Positions 24,673 through 34,163 are shown, numbered from the stretch's first letter. The stretch is 44,521 nt of DNA from an uncultured Campylobacter sp. (GCA_937990735.1 CALKQT010000008.1:1-44521), one strand, 5' to 3'. Notes: generated from the sequence alone by a model not told the origin. Numbers and translations: made by a program.

Positions 24673-25148
24673 TGATGCTCCTTGGATTGGTTTAGACAAT
24701 TTAAAATTTGATTTTTGACGCTAAAAGCTCTGCCGCTACTTGGGTCTTGGTTGTAGATATCGTCGATTTTATAATCGCCTCCGCTACGGACGAGTTTGTA
24801 GATTATCGTCTGCGCACCGTAGGGGCAGGTCTGTGTCACTACAACGGTATCGCGCTGCCCTAGCTCAAAATCATATTTCGCGTCGTCGCAGACATCTTGA
24901 CCGCCGATTATCGGATCGTAGTCTAAGCAGCCTACCTCACCTTCGCCAGCAGATGCTTCATCTTGCATAAGCAGGGATTTGAAAGAAGCTGATAGGGCAT
25001 TTTTGTGATCGCCGAAATAGGTATCCTTGATGTATAGACTTTTTACTAGGCTTATTCTGGCGTCGTCCGCGGAATTTTTCGCGCTATTAGCATCGCCGCC
25101 GCTTGCCGACAAAATAGCAAAGATTGTAAAAAATAGAGCTTTTTTCAC
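24669..25148 (-). CDS. Small exported protein, function unknown
   Basis: 159 residues. GTG start with AGAGGA before it. N-terminal signal peptide of about 20 residues, then a mature domain with four Cys (EVGCLDYDP, QDVCDDA, VTQTCPYG, QILNCLNQ) and a YKLVRSGGDYKIDDIY segment like small periplasmic DUF proteins that follow a secreted-protein fold. I cannot name the family. Gap of 10 bp after cysE, 4-bp overlap with the aminotransferase. Confidence 0.7.
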   Translation of the reverse strand: MKKALFFTIFAILSASGGDANSAKNSADDARISLVKSLYIKDTYFGDHKNALSASFKSLLMQDEASAGEGEVGCLDYDPIIGGQDVCDDAKYDFELGQRDTVVVTQTCPYGAQTIIYKLVRSGGDYKIDDIYNQDPSSGRAFSVKNQILNCLNQSKEHQ

Positions 25149-25158
25149 TTTAATCCTC

Positions 25159-25854
25159 TTATTTTAATGATTTTAGATACTCTTCGTAGAATTTATTTAG
25201 ATCCTCGTCCATTGCGGCGATATCTTTTCTGCCGCTGCAGATGCAATCTTCCAAAATTTCGATACGCTTGATGAGATATTTGATAAGCTCTTGGCTGATA
25301 TCGGGAATTTTATTATGCGCCAAAGGATCGCTCTCGCAGCTGCCTAAAATTCTAGCAGGCACTCCCACGGCGGTGCAGTTTGGCGCGACGTCCTTTACGA
25401 CGACGGAATTTGCACCGATTTTGGAATTTTCGCCGATGGTGATGTTGCCTAATACTTTGGCTCCCGCGCCCACTACGACGCCGTTTTGCAGCGTCGGATG
25501 GCGCTTGCCGTGCTCTAAGCTCACGCCACCGAGAGTTACGCCCTGATAGATCAGACAGTTATCGCCGATGATCGCCGTTTCTCCGATGACAAGCCCCGTA
25601 GCGTGGTCAAAAAACACGCCCGAGCCGATACGTGCGCCCGGGTTTATATCTACGGCGGTGATTATGCGGCTAAGCCCGCTGATAGCGCGAGCAATGAGCT
25701 TAAAACCTCGCTCGTAGAAAAAATGCGCAAAGCGGTAATTTATCAGCGCCCAGACGCCGGGATAGCAGAAAAATATCTCAAATACGCTGTTGCATGCAGG
25801 GTCTTGGCGCAAGGGCTCGGTGAAGTCCTGTTTTAAAATTTGCCAAAAACTCAT
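25159..25854 (-). CDS. cysE: Serine O-acetyltransferase
   Basis: A 231-residue CysE/EpsC-type enzyme making O-acetylserine for cysteine synthesis. Left-handed beta-helix hexapeptides run from about residue 75 to 165 (GARIGSGVFFDHATG, IGDNCLIYQGVTLGG, IGENSKIGANSVV), with the catalytic Asp-His (DHATG) and the HPTL motif. Start ATG overlaps the speA stop (ATGA). The operon joins it to amino acid and polyamine genes. Confidence 0.92.
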   Translation of the reverse strand: MSFWQILKQDFTEPLRQDPACNSVFEIFFCYPGVWALINYRFAHFFYERGFKLIARAISGLSRIITAVDINPGARIGSGVFFDHATGLVIGETAIIGDNCLIYQGVTLGGVSLEHGKRHPTLQNGVVVGAGAKVLGNITIGENSKIGANSVVVKDVAPNCTAVGVPARILGSCESDPLAHNKIPDISQELIKYLIKRIEILEDCICSGRKDIAAMDEDLNKFYEEYLKSLK

Positions 25855-27689
25855 TTGATCGTCTTTAAGTAGCTATTGTCGTTTAAAAACAGATATAGCT
25901 CACCCAGGATATGCTTTTTCTCTTTATCTCCGATAAGATTTGATTTTTCGACGCGCTCGTTTAGGCTTTCGCGGATATCTACTACGTCGTAGTCCATATC
26001 CTCTAAGATGTCGATGACCGATTGAGATTCGATAAAATCCTTGATCTCAAAGCCGCCGTCATCCTTTAAAATCACGGTCGCCTCTGTTGGGTGTGCAAAG
26101 AGGTTGTGGCTCATGCCAAGCACCTCCTGATAGGCTCCGACAAGGAAAAAGCCCAAAAAATACTCCTCTTTTTCAGGATCGAAATCGTGCAGAAAGAGCG
26201 GATTTTTTTGATTGTCGAATTCTATCTCGCCGTCGCTATCGCAGGTGATATCCCAGATCGACGCCGATAGCGTGGCGCGCTCGTCCAGCCTCTCTAACGG
26301 CATGATCGGGAAGTGCTGCTTGATGCCCCAAAAATCTGGCAGGCTTTGAAAGATCGAAAAATTTACTAAATAGCGCTCTTGGGCGTTGCCTAGGGAGTTT
26401 AAGAAATTGCTATACTCTTGCTTGTTGCCTAAAATTCCATACGCCTTTCGCATTATTAGATGAACCAAAATTTCGCCGTTTGAGCGGTCGATCAGATCGA
26501 CGTATCCCAGATCAAAAAGGGTAAGTACGCTTTCCATGTGCGACATGGCGTCGTGCAGATACTCTAGCGCGTTGGAGGGTTTTAGAGTTTTATACAGATC
26601 GTATAGTTCAGCGACTACCGGCGGATTATCCTTTTTTAGGGCGAGCTTTTCTTCTGTGTATTCTTGGGTAAAAAGCTCCAAAATCGGCGCTACGAGCACT
26701 GCGTGACTGGCGGCTACGTATCTGCCGCTCTCAATAAAAATATCAGGCTCGGCCTCTTTTTTATCCTCTGCGATCGATTTTAGCAAAAAAACCACGTCGT
26801 TGGCGTATTCTTTTAGCGTATAGTTGCGGCTGGAGCTTTCTTTGGCTTGGGAGTATTCGATAGCAAGACCTCCGCCTAAATTTATGGATTTTAAATTTTT
26901 CGCACCCATTTTGCGAAGCTCGGTATAGATGTTACCCGCCTCGATGAGGGCCTTTTTGAGCGGATGGATCTCTGTAATCTGCGAGCCGATATGAAAATGG
27001 ATCATCGTAAATTGCTCGATGAGGTCGTTTTTCTTGAGTAAGTTTATCGCCTCTATAAGCTCGGTCGAGGTAAGGCCGAATTTAGAATTTATCCCGCCGC
27101 TTTTTGCCCACAGTCCGCTTCCAGAGTTATGCAGCCTGATGCGAAGCCCTATGAAAGGCTTTGGCGCAAATCGCTCCTTAGCCGTTTCGATGATGGTTTC
27201 AAGCTCGTTTAGCCCCTCGATCGTAAGCGTTACATTATGCCCCATCTCTGCGGCGATGAAGCCGATATTGATGAGCTCCTTGTCCTTAAAGCCGTTTACG
27301 GTAATTGGCGCGCCGTATTTGTTATACGCCATCGCTAGCAGCAGTTCGGGCTTGCTGCCGGCCTCGAGCCCGTATCCGTAAGGCTCGCCGATATCGACTA
27401 AATTTTTAACGAAGCCCGGGAATTGATTTACCTTAAGCGGATAGACGGCGTGGAATTTTCCCTTGTAATCAAACTCCTTTATGGCTCGGTTAAAATTTGA
27501 GTAAATTTCGACGATCTGCTTTTTGATGAGGTGCGGAAAGCGCAGCAGTATCGGGCCTCGCACGCCGTCTGCGCGGATCTCTTTTATAATGTCCACCAAA
27601 GGCTGCTTGAAATCGGAGTTTAGGCATAGTTTGCCCCCGTCTATCGTGAAGTTGGAATTCCCCCAAATATTTAGTCCGTAATCGCTCAT
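25851..27689 (-). CDS. speA: Biosynthetic arginine decarboxylase
   Basis: A 612-residue PLP enzyme converting arginine to agmatine, the first step to putrescine in this lineage. PLP lysine in YPLKVNQFPG near residue 85, HFHIGSQ near 230, glycine-rich NLGGGLAIEYS, and the ESGRYV motif. Length is normal for the family and it carries no insertion. Overlaps hisS upstream and cysE downstream by 4 bp each. Confidence 0.93.
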   Translation of the reverse strand: MSDYGLNIWGNSNFTIDGGKLCLNSDFKQPLVDIIKEIRADGVRGPILLRFPHLIKKQIVEIYSNFNRAIKEFDYKGKFHAVYPLKVNQFPGFVKNLVDIGEPYGYGLEAGSKPELLLAMAYNKYGAPITVNGFKDKELINIGFIAAEMGHNVTLTIEGLNELETIIETAKERFAPKPFIGLRIRLHNSGSGLWAKSGGINSKFGLTSTELIEAINLLKKNDLIEQFTMIHFHIGSQITEIHPLKKALIEAGNIYTELRKMGAKNLKSINLGGGLAIEYSQAKESSSRNYTLKEYANDVVFLLKSIAEDKKEAEPDIFIESGRYVAASHAVLVAPILELFTQEYTEEKLALKKDNPPVVAELYDLYKTLKPSNALEYLHDAMSHMESVLTLFDLGYVDLIDRSNGEILVHLIMRKAYGILGNKQEYSNFLNSLGNAQERYLVNFSIFQSLPDFWGIKQHFPIMPLERLDERATLSASIWDITCDSDGEIEFDNQKNPLFLHDFDPEKEEYFLGFFLVGAYQEVLGMSHNLFAHPTEATVILKDDGGFEIKDFIESQSVIDILEDMDYDVVDIRESLNERVEKSNLIGDKEKKHILGELYLFLNDNSYLKTIK

Positions 27690-28927
27690 GCTCTATCCTT
27701 AAAAAATGCTTCGACCTCTTTAAATTTGATCGCAAAGGTGCTTTGATCCTCTAAATTTTTGCACCACACCTCGGCGCGGTCAAACTCGTCCTGCCCGATG
27801 CAAAGGCAAAATTTCGCCTCCGCTGCGTCAGCCGCTTTTAAGTGCTTGGCTAGGCTCCTGGGCTCGTATGAAATTTGAGTTTTACAAAGCTTTCGCAGCT
27901 TTAGCGCAAATGAAAATGCTGTGCTAACAAACGCCTCATCCAGCGCGCCGATATAAATCCCTTCGCGCTCTTGAGGGGCTTCGCGCGTTTTTAAAATTTC
28001 TGCTATTCGCTCGATACCGATCGCAAAGCCCACACCCGCCGTCTTTCTGCCGCCTAAAAACTCCACGAGTCTGTCATAGCGCCCGCCGCCGCCTACGGCA
28101 CTTTGTGCGCCAAGCTCGGATGAAACGAACTCAAAGGCGGTTTTGCAGTAGTAATCAAGCCCGCGCACGAGCTTCGCATCGATCTGAAATTTTTGTCCGT
28201 TTTGGGTTAAAATTCTTTGCAGCTGCGCAAATTCCGCGGCGCAGGCGTCGTTTAAATTTTCAGTTATAAGCGGCGCGGCGGCTAAAATTTTCTGGCAGCT
28301 TTCGTTTTTGCAATCCAGTACGCGGATCGGATTGGTGTCGATACGCCTTTGGCAGTCCTCGCAGAGCCTGTCTTTGCGATCTTGCAAGAAATTTACGAGC
28401 TTGGTTTTATACGCAGGCATGCACTCCTCATCGCCTAAAGAGTTGATTTTAAGCGTTGCGGCGACATTTAGCTCGCGTAAAATTTGAGCTAACATCAAGA
28501 TCACGCTCGCATCCTCATAGACGCTATTTTCGCCGAAGCACTCGACGCCGAATTGATGAAATTCGCGCAGACGCCCCTTTTGCGGACGCTCGTAGCGAAA
28601 CATCGAGCCTTGATAATAAAATTTATGCACGCCGCCGCTACGGTCTAGCTTTTTTTCGATAAAGGCGCGCACTACGCCTGCGGTGCCCTCGGGGCGCAGA
28701 CAGACGCTATCTCCGCTTTTGTCGCTAAACTCATACATCTCCTTGCCGACGATGTCGCTGCTCTCGCCGACGCTGCGGCGAAATAGCGCGGTCTGCTCGA
28801 GCTTGGGCGTTTCGATGAGACAAAAGCCGTAATTGCGCGCCACGCGCTCGCACACGTTTAAAATTTGCGAGTAGATGCGCGCCTGCTCGCCTAAAATATC
28901 GTTCATACCGCGGAGTGCCTTGATCAT
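27686..28927 (-). CDS. hisS: Histidyl-tRNA synthetase
   Basis: A 413-residue class II synthetase. Motif 2 in FRYERPQKGRLREFHQ, the histidine-specific motif LVRGLDYYCKTAFEF, and motif 3 in GVGFAIGIERI. The C-terminal anticodon domain follows. First gene of the operon; ribosome site AAAGGA is 8 nt before the ATG. Confidence 0.94.
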   Translation of the reverse strand: MIKALRGMNDILGEQARIYSQILNVCERVARNYGFCLIETPKLEQTALFRRSVGESSDIVGKEMYEFSDKSGDSVCLRPEGTAGVVRAFIEKKLDRSGGVHKFYYQGSMFRYERPQKGRLREFHQFGVECFGENSVYEDASVILMLAQILRELNVAATLKINSLGDEECMPAYKTKLVNFLQDRKDRLCEDCQRRIDTNPIRVLDCKNESCQKILAAAPLITENLNDACAAEFAQLQRILTQNGQKFQIDAKLVRGLDYYCKTAFEFVSSELGAQSAVGGGGRYDRLVEFLGGRKTAGVGFAIGIERIAEILKTREAPQEREGIYIGALDEAFVSTAFSFALKLRKLCKTQISYEPRSLAKHLKAADAAEAKFCLCIGQDEFDRAEVWCKNLEDQSTFAIKFKEVEAFFKDRA

Positions 28928-28974
28928 CGATAAAATCCTTTGTGAAATTTTAAAATTTTCAAATTTTTGCGGCG

Positions 28975-28980
28975 ATTATA
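28975..28980 (-). promoter_or_regulatory. -10 box of the hisS operon
   Basis: On the minus strand TATAAT (28980-28975) lies about 48 bp upstream of hisS, predicting a leader of about 40 nt. The -35 region (CTTAAA) is weak, normal for Campylobacter. Confidence 0.5.
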
Positions 28981-29143
28981 GTTAAATTTTCCTAAATTTT
29001 AAGCCCTGCCGCTCGCAGCAACGTATCGGTTCTGCTTATTTACATCGCGCGCCGCAAAATAAAATATGCTTCATGATAAATTTAAATTTGGTAAAGTACG
29101 GCCAAAAAGGCAAGCCTAAAAGGTCGCTATTAAATTTAGTCGC

Positions 29144-29695
29144 CTATGCAAGCTCGAGCGAAAGTATCTCCGTGGCCTTGCCCGCTTCGTCCTCGCAGCT
29201 TATGGCGATATAATCAAAGCCGTTTGCCTTAACCTCATCCCACGAGGCGGTCCCGCCGTTTATCAGTAGAACTCTGCCACTCTCGTCCGTTTCGTATTCG
29301 TCCATTTCGTCGTCGTAGTGGGTGCTATAGCCGAATTTTAAGCGGATCTTGCACGGCGGTAGGTTATATTTAACGAGCTCGCGGCGGGCTACTTTTTCTG
29401 CATCGAGCTCGTCGCAAAACATCGCGTTGTAGCCGTGTGCGGCGCCGTCAAAAAGTAAAATTTCCTCGCCCGTTTTCACGCATTTGGCTACGAGCTTGCA
29501 CGGCACGAGCTCGTCCTCGTCGTAAAAATCGGCGATGTAATCGTTCGGCAAGGCTTCGCCGCGAAAAAGCTCGCCGAAATAATAAATTTCAAAATATTCG
29601 CCGCCCGCGCCGGATCTGATTTGGACATTTAGATAATCGTCCTGGGCCACGTTAAATACGTGATTTGCTAGATAGGTAGGCACTCTCTCATTCAT
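29144..29695 (-). CDS. Hypothetical protein
   Basis: An acidic cytoplasmic protein of 183 residues (TYLANHVFNVAQDDYLN, GSGAGGEYFEIYYF-like pattern, GYSTHYDDEMDEYETDE). No signal peptide or membrane segment, and I do not recognise the family. Start at ATG 29695 is set by AAGGAG 6 nt upstream; the frame extends 33 codons further without a ribosome site. Stands alone between two repeat-bearing gaps. Confidence 0.75.
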   Translation of the reverse strand: MNERVPTYLANHVFNVAQDDYLNVQIRSGAGGEYFEIYYFGELFRGEALPNDYIADFYDEDELVPCKLVAKCVKTGEEILLFDGAAHGYNAMFCDELDAEKVARRELVKYNLPPCKIRLKFGYSTHYDDEMDEYETDESGRVLLINGGTASWDEVKANGFDYIAISCEDEAGKATEILSLELA

Positions 29696-29805
29696 CTTCG
29701 CTCCTTTAGCGTAAATTTTAAAATTTCGCAAAATTATAACATATCTCGCGCCCGAGGCGTCTGCTCGCGCAACCGAAAGGCGGGCCGTTTGCAAGCCTGC
29801 TATCT

Positions 29806-29877
29806 CGGCGCGGCTTGAAATTCCAATTACGGCGCGGCTTGAAATTTCGCTTACGGCGCGGTTGTCGCTCGCGCTCG
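29806..29877. repeat. 24-bp tandem repeat, about three copies
   Basis: CGGCGCGG starts at 29806, 29830 and 29854, exactly 24 bp apart. The first two units are CGGCGCGGCTTGAAATT followed by CCAATTA or TCGCTTA; the third is partial. Each contains an RAATTY hexamer. Confidence 0.8.
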
Positions 29878-29973
29878 CACATATAGACTCGTTGGCGAGC
29901 TAGGCTTAAGAGATGAATAAGCGTCGCCGCCCGCACTCTTTTGCACAACGCAGCCTGCGAGCACGGCTTGTAA

Positions 29974-30108
29974 AATTTTAATCTGCTCGCGCCATTTGTG
30001 AATTTTAATCTGCTCGCACCGTGCGTAAATTCTAATCCACTTATGCCATTTGTGAACTCTAATCTGCTCATGCTATTTGTGAATTTATCCGCTTGCGCCG
30101 TGCAACTT
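29974..30108. repeat. 27-bp tandem repeat, five copies
   Basis: Units start at 29974, 30001, 30028, 30055 and 30082, an exact 27-bp period. The consensus is AATTTTAATCTGCTCG followed by CGCCATTTGTG; copies differ by a few bases. Read on the minus strand they give nine-residue repeats (SRLEFTNGI, SGLEFTHGA, SRLKFTNGA) in one open frame. Confidence 0.85.
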
Positions 30109-30486
30109 CGTCTATGCGAAACGGACTTTGAAATTCTTTCGGGAGCGGGGTCTGTTTCGAAGCGCGCTCCGTGATACCTCGTGCCCGCCTGCTTTGAGAA
30201 AGCGCGAACAAAGCAGTACGCCGCAAGCGACGAGATAAATCTAAACGCCGTGCGTAAATTTTAAGCCGCGCGCCGCTGGGTTTAATATATCCCGCGCTAC
30301 GAAGCGGTTAGATTTTAAATTTAATTTGCGGTGTGTCGCGCCAGCTCGCCGCACGCTTCGTAAATTTAAAGCGCTACGCAAAATTTAACGCATTGCGTAA
30401 AATTTTAAATTTTACCGCACCGTCGATCGCGCACCGTTTCGGCTTAGGCGCCTATTTTAAACCGGCTAAGCGTAGCGGCAAAATTT
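30109..30486. other. Intergenic remainder with a perfect inverted repeat
   Basis: No gene seen. CTGCTTTG (30189-30196) and CAAAGCAG (30209-30216) form a perfect 8-bp hairpin. The right half (30230-30430) is full of TAAATTTTA-type motifs separated by GC-rich words. Confidence 0.5.
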
Positions 30487-30969
30487 CTACTTTGCCGCCT
30501 TGAAGCTCAAGAATTCCTCGTAGCGGCGATCGATGATCTCTTTGATCTCGGCGTAATTTTGCGGCGAGTTTTCTATGTAAAAATAGGCGTTGTCGAAGTT
30601 TTTATCGCCGAATTTGCGCGCGACGAAATCGTCGTAATCTTGCAAATACCAGCCGTGCGTTTTGGCAAATTTCGTGCGGTCCGTGGTGTAGTAGGCATTT
30701 GCGAAGGCCTTGCCCGCGGTGTTTAGCTCGTCGCTGCTCAGCACGCCGTCCATGGCGCCAAAAAAATACCCGCGGTAATCAAAGCTATCGTCCATCCGCG
30801 CTATATCGTCTGCGAAATCCGCCGTGAAGTCCTTGGAATAGAGCTTGCGCTCCATGCACCAGCGGAAGAAAAACGCGATGTGCGTCGCGCCGTTTTCATG
30901 CGGGATGTCCGTCGGCGCATTTTTCGCGCCCCAGTGCCATTTTGCCTTGTCGTAGGTCACGTAAGCCAT
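30487..30969 (-). CDS. Hypothetical protein (DUF7832-like)
   Basis: 160 residues, soluble, rich in Asp, Tyr and Phe. It starts MAYVTYDKAKWHWG, then HIAFFFRWCMERKLY and YYTTDRTKFAKTHGWYL. These blocks resemble a family of small uncharacterised bacterial proteins I associate with DUF7832; the function is not known to me. Start at ATG 30969 has GGAGAG upstream; a longer frame to 31002 lacks a site. No operon partner. Confidence 0.72.
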   Translation of the reverse strand: MAYVTYDKAKWHWGAKNAPTDIPHENGATHIAFFFRWCMERKLYSKDFTADFADDIARMDDSFDYRGYFFGAMDGVLSSDELNTAGKAFANAYYTTDRTKFAKTHGWYLQDYDDFVARKFGDKNFDNAYFYIENSPQNYAEIKEIIDRRYEEFLSFKAAK

Positions 30970-31181
30970 TTTGCTCTCCTTTTTTTGGACTTTAAGTTGC
31001 ATAAATTTTAGAAATTAAAAGCAAACGACGCTTGGTAAAGCTCTAAATTTTATCCGATGCAATCTGCGCCGTGAAATTTCAAATTTTATATCAGATCGCT
31101 CATTACCTTATAATCGCATTCGCTTCGTAAAATTTTGCCGCGGCTAAATTACGTTTAAATTCTATCGCATCTCGTAGAATT

Positions 31182-34163
31182 TCACGCACTCCGTCCTATG
31201 TCCTTTAGTCGCTGCTTTGCCGCTGCCGTTACGTCCTCTTCGTAATCATACCACGCAAACATCGCGCCGTGCTGCACCGAGCCGCCCAGCAGATCGCCTC
31301 CCTGGCGGTTTTTCAGATCAATATTTGCGACCTTAAATCCATCCAGCGTCGCAGCGAACTCGCGCAGGCGCTGCGGCGGGGATTTGAGCTTGGTGTAGAG
31401 GTAGCAGCGCCCCGCCTGGCCCTTGCGTCCGACGCGCCCGCGCAGCTGATGAAGCGACGCGAGCCCCATTCGCTCGGCGCCCACGATTAAAATGACGCTA
31501 AGCCGCGGCAGCGAAATGCCCACTTCAACAATCGTCGTGGTTATCAGCAGTCGCCCCTCATCTCGGAAGCGGCGCAAAACCTCTTCCTTGTCCTTGTCGC
31601 TGCCGTGGGTGATCATCACGTCCGCAAACTGAGCCTTCCAAAACGGCGCCGCCTCCTCAAGGCTTTGATAGACCGAGCTTTCGCTTTGCTGCACTAGCGG
31701 ATAGACGATGATTGCTTGATTGCCCGCGGCGAGCTCGCGGCGCAGATCCTGCATAAAGCCCGCAAATCCGTCGTTTTGTAGGATTTTGGTTTTGATCTGC
31801 TTTTCAAACGGCAGCTGTTTTAAAAAGCTAAAGCTCACGAGCTCGGATTGGATCATGCTTAGCGTGCGTGGTATCGGCGTGGCGCTAAACTGAATGAAAT
31901 GCGCTCGAAACTCGCCGTTTTCGGTGAGGCGCGCGATCTTTTCGCGCTGGTTGGAGCCGAAGCGGTGCTGCTCATCGACCATTATGAGATTTGACGGCGC
32001 GAGCTCGTGGTAGAGCAGGGCGTGAGTGCCGATGATAAGGTGCGCGCCTGCGAAATTGGGTTCGCGATCGCCGCTTTTTACGAGTAGGACTTTGATCTGC
32101 GGCGGCAGCAGACGGCGCGCCTCGGCGTAAATCTGTTCGGCCAAGATGCTCGTAGGCGCCATCAGATAGCTGATGCGCGGGTAGTTCATCGCCGCGCTCG
32201 CGAGGATGACGAGCGTCTTGCCGCTACCTACGTCGCCCATTACGACGCGACGGCGCGCTATAGGGCTTTGCAGATCGCTAGCGATGTCCTTTATCGCGCT
32301 TAGCTGATCGCGCGTGGGCTCAAAAGGAAGCGAGGCAAGCCAGTCCGAAATGTCGCTCAGCGGGTAAATTTGCGCCGGGAAACTCGTTTTTTTCGCGCTT
32401 AGCTTTTGCAGGTAGTTTAGAATTTCGACAAATTTCAGCGTGCGTAAAATCGCAACACCGCTCATCTGCGTGACGGCTGCGGCTCGGACGGTCTCGGCGG
32501 CATGGACAGTTCCAGCGTCGCTTGCAATTTGAGCGATCGTAGGTATGGCGGTCGTAGCTTGGGCGGCTGCGGTCCGGATAGTTTCAGTTTGATAATGCGT
32601 AGGTTGCACGGCACAATCGCGCAAAGCGCTCATCGGTGCGGCGAGCGCGTCTTGAACAGCCTCGGTGGTGCTTGCGACCTGAGCGATTGTAGGCTCTGCG
32701 GTTGCGGTCTGCACGGCTACTACCGTCTGAAGATTTTCGGTTTGATCGCTTGCAGCCTGCGCGCCCATAGCTTGTGCGCTCAAAGTTTGGGTAGTCGCGG
32801 CTTGCGCGCTCGCTACTTGGCTTGAAGTTTGAATCGCTGCGGGTTGCGCACCTGCGTTTTGAGTTTGGGCGGCTACGGGTTGCAAATCTGCAATTTGAAC
32901 GTCTGAAGTTTGAACCGCTGCGGATTGCGTATCTACGTCTTGGGCGCTTAAATTTTGTTGTGCGGCTTGCTCGACTACGGACTGCTCGGTCGCGATATGC
33001 TCTAGCATGGGTTGTGCGGTCGCAGCTTGAGCATCTGCCGGCCGTATCGCTGTTTGGGTACCGGATACTAGGTCGTTTGAAATTTTATCGCCGCTTGCAG
33101 CCGCGTCATTATTGGCTTTAAGATCGTCTGAAATTTCATCCTCACGCGCATTCGCGCCGTATGCGGCAAGAAAATCCTCGTCGCTTTGAACGCTAAAATT
33201 TTCGTCGTTATAAATCTCCGCGCCGCGCACCCGAGGCTGATCGTCGTCTAAAATTTCATCGCTCGCAATCTCGCCGTCACGGAGGCTTGGGAGGAGTGAA
33301 GTCTCCGCGCCCTTTGAAATTCCGCCGCTTAAAATTTCATTCGCTGCACCGCGCCTTGCTTCGCAGGCAAGAGATCTGTCGTTTTGAGGATAGTTTGAAA
33401 TTTTACCTCCAAAAATTTCATCATTTTGCGATCCGCCGTTTAAAATTTCGGCGGCGGAGCTTTGCGAGCTTGGAATTTCGCCGTTATCTGAAATTCCGTC
33501 GCCATCTAAAATTTTGTCGCTGCTTGAAATTCCGCCATTTAAAATTTCACTGCCGCTCGGGATTTTGCCGCTGTTTGAAACGTCGTCACGCTCGCCGAAA
33601 TTTTCCGCGCCGCCTTCCTTGAGCTGCCTATTTAGCGCGGCTAGCATTCGCACGCTGCGCGGCGAGCTCTCGTGTAGCGCAAGCAGTACCGCCGCCTCGT
33701 CCGCGCGCAGTCCGCAGCCTAGAAGCGCGCCCGCGCTTAGATATTTTTTGATCAGCTTTTGCGCCGCAGCGTCGCTCAGCGCGGCTTTGTATTTGGGCGC
33801 GATCCTGCCCGGCTCGCTTACGATTTTTGGGTTTACGAACTGCCACGAGCCGAAGCTTTCGTCGCATTTGCCGTGGATGAAAAATTTTTTGCCGCGCTTA
33901 AAGGTGCCGAAGTGCCAGCTTTTGGCATTGAAGATCACGATTTTGATCTCGCGCTCCCAGCTGAGGCAGTGCGCCGCGACGATGAGCATCGAGCCGCGCC
34001 TGTGCTGGAAGAGGCACTCGACCTCCGCCGTGCTCTCGCCCGCGCAGGGCGCGTCTCTAACGCTTAGATCGTCGAAGCTTTTGGGCAGAAGCAGCGCCAG
34101 ATCCAAAAGCGTCGTAATGCCCGCCTTTTGCAGCGTCGCCGCGTCTTTTGCTTCAAAAATCAA
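31182..34163 (-). CDS. recG: ATP-dependent DNA helicase RecG with a large low-complexity insertion
   Basis: RecG reverses stalled forks and resolves recombination intermediates. The N-terminal wedge/OB part is residues 1-184. Helicase domain 1 has GDVGSGKT (about residue 641) and DEQHRFG (about 728); domain 2 has TTIVEVGI and QLRGRVGRKGQAG. Campylobacter RecG is about 600 residues as I recall; this frame has 993. Residues about 185-564 are an insertion in two styles: Asp/Glu/Asn/Ser/Gly-rich (EILNGGISSSDKILDGDGIS), then Gln/Ala/Thr/Val-rich (AQTQNAGAQPAAIQTSSQ). The start is a TTG. An ATG 7 nt upstream is out of frame by one base across a T5 run; with four T it would read MKIDFEAKDA. Confidence 0.88.
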   Translation of the reverse strand: MIFEAKDAATLQKAGITTLLDLALLLPKSFDDLSVRDAPCAGESTAEVECLFQHRRGSMLIVAAHCLSWEREIKIVIFNAKSWHFGTFKRGKKFFIHGKCDESFGSWQFVNPKIVSEPGRIAPKYKAALSDAAAQKLIKKYLSAGALLGCGLRADEAAVLLALHESSPRSVRMLAALNRQLKEGGAENFGERDDVSNSGKIPSGSEILNGGISSSDKILDGDGISDNGEIPSSQSSAAEILNGGSQNDEIFGGKISNYPQNDRSLACEARRGAANEILSGGISKGAETSLLPSLRDGEIASDEILDDDQPRVRGAEIYNDENFSVQSDEDFLAAYGANAREDEISDDLKANNDAAASGDKISNDLVSGTQTAIRPADAQAATAQPMLEHIATEQSVVEQAAQQNLSAQDVDTQSAAVQTSDVQIADLQPVAAQTQNAGAQPAAIQTSSQVASAQAATTQTLSAQAMGAQAASDQTENLQTVVAVQTATAEPTIAQVASTTEAVQDALAAPMSALRDCAVQPTHYQTETIRTAAAQATTAIPTIAQIASDAGTVHAAETVRAAAVTQMSGVAILRTLKFVEILNYLQKLSAKKTSFPAQIYPLSDISDWLASLPFEPTRDQLSAIKDIASDLQSPIARRRVVMGDVGSGKTLVILASAAMNYPRISYLMAPTSILAEQIYAEARRLLPPQIKVLLVKSGDREPNFAGAHLIIGTHALLYHELAPSNLIMVDEQHRFGSNQREKIARLTENGEFRAHFIQFSATPIPRTLSMIQSELVSFSFLKQLPFEKQIKTKILQNDGFAGFMQDLRRELAAGNQAIIVYPLVQQSESSVYQSLEEAAPFWKAQFADVMITHGSDKDKEEVLRRFRDEGRLLITTTIVEVGISLPRLSVILIVGAERMGLASLHQLRGRVGRKGQAGRCYLYTKLKSPPQRLREFAATLDGFKVANIDLKNRQGGDLLGGSVQHGAMFAWYDYEEDVTAAAKQRLKDIGRSA
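32470..33610. repeat. Insertion DNA within recG, two repeat types
   Basis: The part at 33070-33610 is built from AAATTT-bearing words (TTTAAAATTTC, TGAAATTTTATC, CTAAAATTTCATC) spaced mostly by multiples of three. The part at 32470-33060 is a degenerate array of 15-30 bp units such as GCTTGCGCG / GTTTGGGTA / GCGATTGTAGG with few AAATTT. It has two long similar segments, encoding TAEPTIAQVAS and TAIPTIAQIAS. All frames of the minus strand stay open through it. Confidence 0.7.

Noticed and set aside
29718..30071. 117-codon minus-strand open frame as a gene
   Set aside because: It is produced by the 27-bp and 24-bp arrays, has no ribosome site and overlaps the upstream part of the next gene's leader. 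I annotate repeats instead.
30189..30216. Hairpin CTGCTTTG/CAAAGCAG as a terminator
   Set aside because: No T run follows on either strand and no gene ends nearby; kept only as an inverted repeat.
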